A DNA stretch of 19,758 bases, from NCBI GenBank assembly GCA_900771035.1, contig CAAGML010000016.1, forward strand, positions 1 to 19,758. The letters run 5' to 3'. Source of the DNA: Bacteroidales bacterium. GTDB lineage: Bacteria > Bacteroidota > Bacteroidia > Bacteroidales > Paludibacteraceae. Under the pieces are notes generated by a model. It did no database searches and was not told the DNA's origin. It was given only the letters and a program-made list of their open reading frames with translations. Position numbers and translations under genes: made by a program. Positions 14,134-19,758 of this stretch are shown one piece after another; position 1 is the first letter of the stretch, and each line of letters begins with the position of its first letter.

Positions 14134-15376
14134 AGCGACTCTGTATTTCTATGAGACTTGAGTATTTGATATTCGCATCCATCATCCTTTGGTTCAGAAA
14201 ATTGTTGTCAGACGGTATGCCTTCCACTGTCTCTAAACGTTTAATGCAGCCGTCAAGTGCAAGTTGATACACATCCACCCTCGAACCATCCACTCGTGAT
14301 TTAGGTGCGACAACGTTATTTAGTTCCTCTATGTCTTCCTCGTTGTTATTCAGCAGACTTTCTACCTGCTTTGCCTTAATAGCCACCATCAGATGGTTCA
14401 ACATATATGGACTGTGAGTCGTGAACAGCAACTGATTGTCGCCCATTGCCGAAAGCTCAATCATTTGATGCAATACACGTTCCTGCGACTCTGGAAAAAG
14501 GTTTTGTTCAGGCTCTTCCACTATGTTTACGAGACGCTTATTGACATTTTTAGACAACTTCTTGATGAGTGCGGCTCTCGTTTCAATGTCAAGACTGTCG
14601 TCTGAAAGTATTTCATCGATTCGCTGATCCTTGAGTTTCTTTTCCTTATCAGAGATATTATTTGCCGGTTGATTATTATCTCTATTGCAGACTATCTGAT
14701 GCAAATAGTACATAACGATGAACATTGGGGTAACAGACTGCATTCCACTTGATGCCTTGCTCAAACGAATCTTGTATTCACCAGTCTCAATACGCCCGAT
14801 ATTGTTAAGCGTATCGTATTTGAACTGCACATCGTTGATTGGAAGTCTAATACCTCCAGATACATATTGACAAGCCTGTCTATATACCTCCTGCAAAGTT
14901 CCGAGAGTTTCAGGAAGTCCTTTGATAGACGAAGACTTCTCAATAGAAGCAAGTAGATTGCGCTCCGCCGGCACATACATCACCTGAGGACGAACGTATT
15001 CCAATTCATTTATATGCTCTTCTACTTTGAATCTTTTATTCTCGTATATGAAATCATAGCAAAGTCCCTTGTAGTGCAGGAAGCTGTCATTTCTAACGTA
15101 TGAATCAATGCCTTGATATGAAAGTAAATTCTTAACAAACCTATTGTATTCTTCAATGTACGTTGGCTTGAAATCTCCCCTCATCAATGCCTTTTCAAGC
15201 CAGACAAAAGTGGAATATAATTTAACAACGGTACTCTTTCCTGTACCTTGAGCACCACAAAAAACACTCAAAGCATTGAAACAAATATACCCATCATCAC
15301 TGTCATACCCACTGCTTATAGGACCGAAATTCTTAATTCTTAGTTTGTTGACATTCATAGTTCCAAAGCAATTCAT
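14126..15376 (-). CDS. SMC/ABC-type ATPase (AAA_15/AAA_21-like) of a two-gene ATPase-nuclease unit
   Basis: 416-residue cytoplasmic ATPase. Motifs in order: start KLRIKNFGPI (11-20) typical of RecF/OLD-like ATPases, Walker A GAQGTGKS (41-48), the YVPAERN block (134-140), ABC signature KASSGMQS (207-214), Walker B with IVEEPEQNLFP (285-295, catalytic Glu288 or neighbour), and the switch histidine in TTHSP (His321). A charged helical insert (about 235-280) lies between signature and Walker B. No Toprim domain follows, unlike OLD/GajA. ATG at 15376 is the longest start; ATG at 15358 (MNVNKLRIKN) matches family N-termini equally well or better. It has its own promoter and overlaps the nuclease-like gene downstream. 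The build recalls PARIS AriA, Septu PtuA and retron-linked ATPases; an anti-phage sensor role is inference. Confidence 0.85.
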   Translation of the reverse strand: MNCFGTMNVNKLRIKNFGPISSGYDSDDGYICFNALSVFCGAQGTGKSTVVKLYSTFVWLEKALMRGDFKPTYIEEYNRFVKNLLSYQGIDSYVRNDSFLHYKGLCYDFIYENKRFKVEEHINELEYVRPQVMYVPAERNLLASIEKSSSIKGLPETLGTLQEVYRQACQYVSGGIRLPINDVQFKYDTLNNIGRIETGEYKIRLSKASSGMQSVTPMFIVMYYLHQIVCNRDNNQPANNISDKEKKLKDQRIDEILSDDSLDIETRAALIKKLSKNVNKRLVNIVEEPEQNLFPESQERVLHQMIELSAMGDNQLLFTTHSPYMLNHLMVAIKAKQVESLLNNNEEDIEELNNVVAPKSRVDGSRVDVYQLALDGCIKRLETVEGIPSDNNFLNQRMMDANIKYSSLIEIQSRYE

Positions 15377-15407
15377 TATTAAGGACGAAACAATCGGAAA
15401 ATCGCCG

Positions 15408-15439
15408 CAAAGATAGTTATTATTATTGAGATAGCCAAA
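15408..15439 (-). promoter_or_regulatory. Promoter of the ATPase-nuclease unit
   Basis: The minus strand has TTTG at 15436-15439, exactly 20 bp, then TATCTTTG at 15408-15415, a complete match to the Bacteroidota promoter form. The leader to the ATG at 15376 is about 25-30 nt. The two-gene unit therefore has its own start of transcription, separate from lpxH. Confidence 0.75.
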
Positions 15440-15461
15440 TTTCTATCTGACTATTTTAGAA

Positions 15462-15477
15462 GAGTTCTACAGAACTC
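15462..15477 (-). terminator. Hairpin just after lpxH, possible weak terminator
   Basis: GAGTTCT-AC-AGAACTC is a perfect inverted repeat with 7-base arms, three bases beyond the lpxH stop. On the minus strand it is followed by TTCTAAAATAG, without a real U-run, so it may slow or stop lpxH transcripts only partly before the ATPase promoter. The sequence AGAACTCACC also occurs at 140-149 at the DoxX terminator. Confidence 0.4.
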
Positions 15478-15479
15478 AC

Positions 15480-16256
15480 CTAAACAAAATACTCCATCGA
15501 AAGCACACCATCATCAATCAACGCATACCCCCTCTGGCTATAGAAATCATCAAGTATCATAACCTGAGTCTCGCCTATCATCATATTCTCACCAATATGG
15601 CGATGCCCCATTATTACATAATCTATGTCCGGATGTTCTTTCAAATACGCCCTGCTCCACTGAATCTGTTCATCTCTCAGATTGTCACCTCCGTGCGGCT
15701 GATAATAATCAATAGCCCTATCCTCGTCCTGTGGCTTATTATGTTTCCTATGGCTTGACGCACTCCACCTGAAACCAAACTCAAGCCCTAAATAGGGAAC
15801 AACAAGATGGCGGAAACCCCATTGACACACCCTGTTTTCAAATATTCCATTCATCAACCTCACAGCCTTTCCCTTACAATTCATAGCATGACCATGTGCC
15901 AACACCACCCTCTTCCCGCAAATCTTCACCTCATTTATCTTCCCATCAACCTTCAACCCGCACCTCTTCTTCAAATAACCGTACGTCCACTGGTCATGGT
16001 TTCCTGGCACGAAATGTATCTCCGTCTTCTTCGACAACTCCCTGAGCAAATCCAACACTTTTCGGTACTGCTTCTCAGGCACTGTATATGCAAACTCAAA
16101 CCAGAAATCGAAGATGTCGCCTAACAGATAAACCGCCGCTGTTTCGGGGTCATCGCACGCTCGTCTGAGCCACTCAATGAATGCCTTCTCCACCTCTTCC
16201 CTGTCCTCCATCGCACGGTAACCCAGATGCACGTCCGCCACAAACCAGTATTTCAT
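15480..16256 (-). CDS. LpxH-type UDP-2,3-diacylglucosamine diphosphatase (metallophosphoesterase)
   Basis: 258-residue calcineurin-like phosphoesterase. Metal-binding motifs are in order: ADVHLG (Asp8, His10), LLGDIFDFW (Asp47), GNHD (85-88), AHGH (120-123) and MGHRH near 215. GDIFDFWFEF and the GNHD-QW spacing match the LpxH branch, which hydrolyses UDP-2,3-diacylglucosamine to lipid X in lipid A synthesis at the inner face of the membrane. The start is set at 16256: it overlaps the DUF59 stop in ATGA, the usual coupling arrangement, and gives MKYWFVADVH; the longer frame would run deep into the upstream gene. It could also be a general member of the family acting on another nucleotide, but LpxH is the best fit. 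Confidence 0.85.
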   Translation of the reverse strand: MKYWFVADVHLGYRAMEDREEVEKAFIEWLRRACDDPETAAVYLLGDIFDFWFEFAYTVPEKQYRKVLDLLRELSKKTEIHFVPGNHDQWTYGYLKKRCGLKVDGKINEVKICGKRVVLAHGHAMNCKGKAVRLMNGIFENRVCQWGFRHLVVPYLGLEFGFRWSASSHRKHNKPQDEDRAIDYYQPHGGDNLRDEQIQWSRAYLKEHPDIDYVIMGHRHIGENMMIGETQVMILDDFYSQRGYALIDDGVLSMEYFV

Positions 16257-16555
16257 AGCAGACCCAACTCCAGTTTCGCCTCTTCCGACATCATTTCCCT
16301 GTCCCACTCTGGTTCATAGACGATGTTCACCTTCACCTCCTTCACCCCTTTCACCGACGCAACTTTCTCCCTCACGTCGTCGGCGATGAAGTCAGCGGCA
16401 GGACAGTTTGGCGCGGTCAAAGTCATGTCAATCTCCACATTACCATCATTTTCCTCTATCCTGTATATCAGTCCAAGGTCATAGACGTTGACTGGAATCT
16501 CTGGGTCAAAGACCGTTTTGAGCATCTCCACGATGCGTGTTTCTAACTCTAACAT
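16253..16555 (-). CDS. MIP18/DUF59-family metal-sulfur cluster assembly protein
   Basis: 100 residues, the normal length. The FDPEIPVNVYDLGLIYRI segment (16-33) and MTLTAPNCPAADFI (44-57) are the family hallmarks, with the conserved cysteine at 51. Such proteins (SufT, PaaD-like and eukaryotic MIP18 relatives) help mature or deliver Fe-S clusters. The usual suf genes are not beside it in this window. It has its own promoter and overlaps lpxH by four bases (ATGA), so the two form an operon; the functional link between them is not obvious. Confidence 0.92.
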   Translation of the reverse strand: MLELETRIVEMLKTVFDPEIPVNVYDLGLIYRIEENDGNVEIDMTLTAPNCPAADFIADDVREKVASVKGVKEVKVNIVYEPEWDREMMSEEAKLELGLL

Positions 16556-16574
16556 AATGCTTACAATTTTGTTG

Positions 16575-16605
16575 CAAAGATACGGATTTTTTCCGAAACC
16601 ACCAA
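16575..16605 (-). promoter_or_regulatory. Promoter of the DUF59-lpxH operon
   Basis: The minus strand has TTGG at 16602-16605, 19 bp, then TATCTTTG at 16575-16582, which fits TAnnTTTG. The leader to the ATG at 16555 is about 15 nt. Confidence 0.65.
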
Positions 16606-16622
16606 TTATTCTCCCGACTAAA

Positions 16623-16653
16623 AAATAATTTATCGAAAAACGATAAATTATTT
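16623..16653. promoter_or_regulatory. Perfect 13-bp inverted repeat, candidate operator at the M16 promoter
   Basis: The arms AAATAATTTATCG (16623-16635) and CGATAAATTATTT (16641-16653) are perfect reverse complements around AAAAA. The right arm overlaps the -33 box of the M16 gene and the left arm faces the DUF59 promoter. Site form and position suit a dimeric repressor that blocks RNA polymerase. I do not recognise the regulator family from the half-site. Confidence 0.55.
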
Positions 16654-16682
16654 GGTAGTTTCAGAAATTATTTGTTACTTTG
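16651..16682 (+). promoter_or_regulatory. Promoter of the M16 peptidase gene
   Basis: TTTG at 16651-16654, 20 bp, then TTACTTTG at 16675-16682, one base off TAnnTTTG. The leader to the ATG at 16741 is about 50 nt. The -33 box lies within the right arm of the 13-bp inverted repeat. Confidence 0.65.
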
Positions 16683-16740
16683 CACCCGAAATCAAAATGC
16701 GATTACAATCCACCGGAAAATCAATTTTAATCTTTATATT

Positions 16741-19593
16741 ATGAAGAAATTCATTATGTTATTTGCGGCAATGTTCATATCATTCGCTGCATTCGCACAG
16801 GAAAATCCAATGATGCGTCCTGTGCCTATGGATTCTGCCGTCCGCTATGGCAAACTGCCTAACGGCCTGACTTACTACATCCGCCACAATGAGCGTCCTA
16901 AAGAACGCTGCGAGTTCCACATCGCACAGGCGGTAGGTGCAATCCTTGAGGAGGACCACCAGAACGGTCTCGCACACTTCCTTGAGCACATGTGCTTCAA
17001 CGGTACCGAGCATTTCCCTGGCAAGGGCATCATCAACTATTTCGAGAGCGTAGGTGTAAGTTTCGGTGGCGACATCAATGCCTATACTTCCCTCGACGAG
17101 ACTGTCTATCGTCTCTCGAACGTCCCAACAACACGTGAGAGCATCCTCGACTCTGCCCTTCTCGTACTCTACGACTGGTCATGCGCCGTTTCCCTCCTTG
17201 GCGAGGAGATTGACAACGAGCGTGGCGTAATCCGCGAGGAGTGGCGTACAGGCAACACCGCCTCACGCCGTATGTGGCGCAACGCTATGCGTCTCACCAT
17301 GCCTGGCTCACAGTATGCCAAACGTGACGTAATCGGTGATACAGCCGTTATCAACAACTTCTCATATCAGGCTATCCGCGACTACTACGAGAAATGGTAC
17401 GGTCCTGACCTCCAGGCAATCGTTGTCGTTGGTGACATCGATGTTGACAAGATGGAGCAGAAAATCGTCAAACTCTTCTCGCCCGTCGAGCCACGCGTAG
17501 GCCTCACCCCTCGTACACGCTATGGTGCTATAGACAACGAAAAACCAATAGTAGGTATTTATCTTGACCACGAGGCTCAGTATCAGACCATCAGTTTCGG
17601 CTTCAAACACCCACACCAGCCAGCCGAGGTTACACTCTCGCTTGCCGGCTATGCCTCAGATTTAATGCTCGATATCTTGGCTCAGTGCATGAACACACGT
17701 TTCGAGGAACTTACCCAGAACCCTGACTGCAACTTCACAAGCATGTACGGTTACTACGACAACTATGCTGGCGAGACTGACGCTTTCGAGTTTGGCGTGT
17801 CACCAAAGAACGGTAAGGAGCTTGCCGCATTCCGTGACCTCTGTACAGAGTTCGAGAAACTCCGCCGCTATGGTATCACAGAATCAGAGCTTGAAATAGT
17901 TAAGGCCAACTACCTCTCATCACTCGAAAGCTCTTTCAACGAGCGCAACAACCGCGAAAGCCAGTCACTTGCCCGTTCCTGCTACCGCCATTACCTTGAC
18001 AACAACGGTCGTAGCCTGACCTCCCCTTATTTCGACCTTCAGACCTGTAAGCTCCTCCTCTCGCAAATCAACGTCCAGGTGCTTAACCAAATCTTCAATA
18101 AACTCATCCCAGAGGACAACAGTAATATGTATATCATCGCCTTGGGTAAGGACAAGAAAGACGAAAACGGTTTGGGTTGTGACGAGTGCCAGATGCCTTC
18201 TGAGCAGGTTCTCCTTCAAACCTACCTTGACTCTAAGAACCTCACCATCGAGGCTCCAAAAGAGAATAAGATTGACCGTCCTCTCGTTGCCAAGGAGCCT
18301 AAGGCAGGCAAAGTGGTTGAAACCAAGAAAAACACAGACCTCGACGCTACCGAACTCACTCTCAACAATGGCGTGAAGGTCGTCATCAAGACCACGGACT
18401 TCAAGAACGACGAAATCAATATGGACGCTGTCTCGAAGGGCGGTTTCTCCCGCTACCCTGCCTCTGACCTTCTCAACGCACAGCTTGCCACTACCGTAAT
18501 CGCATATAACGGTATTGGGACATTCACCCCTACCGACCTCCAGAAAGTCCTCGCAGGCAAGGAAGTTAGTGTCCATCCTTCTATCGACCGCTTCACTGAG
18601 TCTATGTCTGGCTATTCTACAATCAAGGATTTCGAGACTATGCTCAAACTGAACTACCTCTACTTCACTGCCCCACGCACTGACGACAAGTTGTTCCAAA
18701 GCCTTGTCAGCATTGTAATGTCTTCTCTCGCTTCCCGCTCAGCCAACCCTAAGACCGAGTTCAGCGACCGTATCAGCAAGGCTCTCTATGCTAACTCTGA
18801 GCGCAATATCATCCCAGACACCAACACCATCAAACTTCTTAACCAGAAGCGCGCAATCGCCATCTACAAGGAGCGTTTCGCCAACCCTGCCGACTTCACC
18901 TTCTATTTCGTAGGTAACATCGACGCTAACGACCCTGCCACAATCGCCCTTCTTGAGAAATGGCTCGGCGGTCTCAAAACCACTAAGAAATTCGAGGACT
19001 ATGTTGACGACCACATGTATTATGCCCGTGGTGGAAACTACGACTACTTCAAACGCCCAATGGCTACAAAGACAGCCTCAAACCGTGTTGTCATCACAGG
19101 CTACGACTTTGAATACACTCTTGCCAACCGCCTGAAGGCTAATCTCATCGGCAGCATTCTCAGCACCCGTTACCTTGAGTCTATCCGCGAGCGCGAAGGT
19201 GGTTCATACGGTGTAGGAACTTACTGCCAGATGCAGAAACGCCCTGTCCCTTGCATGCTTCTCCTCGCCAATTTCGACACTGACCCTGACAAGCAGAACC
19301 GCCTCCTCAACATCGTCTATGAAGAGATGGAGACAATCATAAAGGACGGCCCTCTTGCCACTGACCTCAACAAGGAGAAGGAAAATCTCATCAAGGAGTA
19401 CAACCAGGACCTCCGCGAAAACTACTTCTGGCTCCACACAATCCTTCCACAGTACTACAACAACAATGTCAACTACCTCACTGATTATCTGCCAACAGTC
19501 AACGCCATCGACGGTGCTGCCATCCAGCAGACCCTCAAGGCTCTCTACGAGCAGAACAACCGTGTAGAGGTGGTCATGATGCCTACACGTTAA
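16741..19593 (+). CDS. Secreted M16-family (pitrilysin/insulinase-type) zinc metallopeptidase
   Basis: 950 residues. The start at 16741 gives a clean signal peptide (MKKFIMLFAAMFISFAAFAQ), whereas the longer frame from 16672 begins upstream of the -7 box. The inverted zinc motif HFLEH is at 79-83 and the third ligand is Glu160 in EIDNERG, 77 residues after His83, the same distance as in pitrilysin, so the catalytic half is intact. The rest holds the usual four M16 domains, with the inactive C-terminal half carrying the late REGGSYGVGTY segment (substrate-binding Arg/Tyr block of M16). It is expected in the periplasm or outer surface, degrading peptides. It is single-gene, with its own promoter and operator-like repeat, and ends at a strong terminator. 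Confidence 0.94.
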   Translation: MKKFIMLFAAMFISFAAFAQENPMMRPVPMDSAVRYGKLPNGLTYYIRHNERPKERCEFHIAQAVGAILEEDHQNGLAHFLEHMCFNGTEHFPGKGIINYFESVGVSFGGDINAYTSLDETVYRLSNVPTTRESILDSALLVLYDWSCAVSLLGEEIDNERGVIREEWRTGNTASRRMWRNAMRLTMPGSQYAKRDVIGDTAVINNFSYQAIRDYYEKWYGPDLQAIVVVGDIDVDKMEQKIVKLFSPVEPRVGLTPRTRYGAIDNEKPIVGIYLDHEAQYQTISFGFKHPHQPAEVTLSLAGYASDLMLDILAQCMNTRFEELTQNPDCNFTSMYGYYDNYAGETDAFEFGVSPKNGKELAAFRDLCTEFEKLRRYGITESELEIVKANYLSSLESSFNERNNRESQSLARSCYRHYLDNNGRSLTSPYFDLQTCKLLLSQINVQVLNQIFNKLIPEDNSNMYIIALGKDKKDENGLGCDECQMPSEQVLLQTYLDSKNLTIEAPKENKIDRPLVAKEPKAGKVVETKKNTDLDATELTLNNGVKVVIKTTDFKNDEINMDAVSKGGFSRYPASDLLNAQLATTVIAYNGIGTFTPTDLQKVLAGKEVSVHPSIDRFTESMSGYSTIKDFETMLKLNYLYFTAPRTDDKLFQSLVSIVMSSLASRSANPKTEFSDRISKALYANSERNIIPDTNTIKLLNQKRAIAIYKERFANPADFTFYFVGNIDANDPATIALLEKWLGGLKTTKKFEDYVDDHMYYARGGNYDYFKRPMATKTASNRVVITGYDFEYTLANRLKANLIGSILSTRYLESIREREGGSYGVGTYCQMQKRPVPCMLLLANFDTDPDKQNRLLNIVYEEMETIIKDGPLATDLNKEKENLIKEYNQDLRENYFWLHTILPQYYNNNVNYLTDYLPTVNAIDGAAIQQTLKALYEQNNRVEVVMMPTR

Positions 19594-19612
19594 TAACTAC
19601 ACAGCATTATAT

Positions 19613-19649
19613 AAAAAGGAGTCGCAACTTAGTGTTGCGACTCCTTTTT
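19613..19649. terminator. Strong intrinsic terminator after the M16 gene
   Basis: AAAAAGGAGTCGCAAC (19613-19628) pairs perfectly with GTTGCGACTCCTTTTT (19634-19649) around TTAGT: 16 pairs with a GC-rich top, A-run on one side and T-run on the other. It should work in both directions, stopping M16 transcripts and any minus-strand transcript from the right. Confidence 0.92.
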
Positions 19650-19703
19650 ATATAGGGTGGTTCTATTAATTAGGTTGAGACGATTTTGAAGTTTATTTTT
19701 AGC

Positions 19704-19758
19704 AGATTGCTGTGCGGAAGGAGGGAGCAATGCGGGCATTGTGACCGACTAACAATCA
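19704..19758. repeat. REP-like hairpin repeat, copy 2 (runs to the window edge)
   Basis: Same orientation and sequence as 1-55 except five bases. The inner hairpin here is CAATGC-GG-GCATTG (19728-19741). It lies after the M16 terminator in a gene-free tail and is cut by the window end. The 54 bp between the terminator and this repeat show nothing recognisable. Confidence 0.75.

Noticed and set aside
13630..15376. Direct assignment to Gabija, Septu or PARIS
   Set aside because: The ATPase has no fused Toprim domain (Gabija), the partner has no HNH motif (Septu), and it does not look like the DUF4435 effector of PARIS. Only the general ATPase-effector plan is shared.
17965..18699. 244-residue minus-strand frame opposite the M16 gene
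   Set aside because: It lies wholly inside an intact M16 coding region, has no promoter or recognisable motif, and open antisense frames are common opposite genes with this codon bias.
1..19758. Terminal repeats as evidence for a circular replicon or contig overlap
   Set aside because: The end copies differ at five of 55 positions, four of them paired stem changes. A circular overlap would be identical. Separate genomic copies of one repeat explain it better.

Overview
The window reads as chromosomal DNA of a Bacteroidales-type bacterium (phylum Bacteroidota); the species cannot be named from the sequence. The grounds are Bacteroidota promoters (a TTTG-like -33 box about 20 bp from a TAnnTTTG -7 box) in front of most transcription units, weak Shine-Dalgarno sites, and genes typical of the group: a BT_3928-like DoxX protein, a DUF1599 protein, a TGS-nucleoside kinase, a DUF5683 protein after parAB, and a 950-residue secreted M16 peptidase. 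Both ends of the window fall in copies of the same hairpin repeat, so this may be an assembly contig that stopped at repeats.

Layout. 1-144: REP-like hairpin repeat and a terminator. 145-1780 (minus): DUF1599 protein overlapping a DoxX/thioredoxin-like membrane protein. 1781-2013: first copy of a ~110-bp dispersed repeat. 2014-3825 (minus): Na/phosphate cotransporter with PhoU domain. 3950-7320 (plus): nucleoside kinase and RecQ helicase overlapping at TGATG, divergent from the transporter across a promoter region with palindromic -7 boxes. 7475-8272 (minus): BadF/GlcNAc-kinase-like ATPase. 8382-13339 (plus): tightly packed run parA, parB, DUF5683 protein, LysM lytic transglycosylase, MerR regulator, CPBP intramembrane protease, joining chromosome segregation to envelope functions. 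13340-13629: gene-free AT-rich stretch with the second dispersed repeat and a 30-bp inverted repeat. 13630-15376 (minus): AT-rich two-gene unit, an SMC/ABC-type (AAA_15-like) ATPase overlapping a small protein with a PD-(D/E)XK-type nuclease motif. 15480-16555 (minus): MIP18/DUF59 Fe-S assembly protein overlapping an LpxH-type phosphoesterase. 16741-19593 (plus): secreted M16 zinc peptidase, then a strong terminator and the second hairpin repeat.

Most of the window is housekeeping. The accessory part is 13340-15440. The ATPase plus nuclease-like pair has the build of ATPase-effector anti-phage systems (PARIS, Septu, Gabija and relatives), but the small partner matches none of the effectors I know in those systems. 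It is the best candidate for an undescribed system here. The hairpin repeats, the dispersed repeat, a 13-bp perfect inverted repeat at the M16 promoter and palindromic promoter boxes are the other signals worth a second look.
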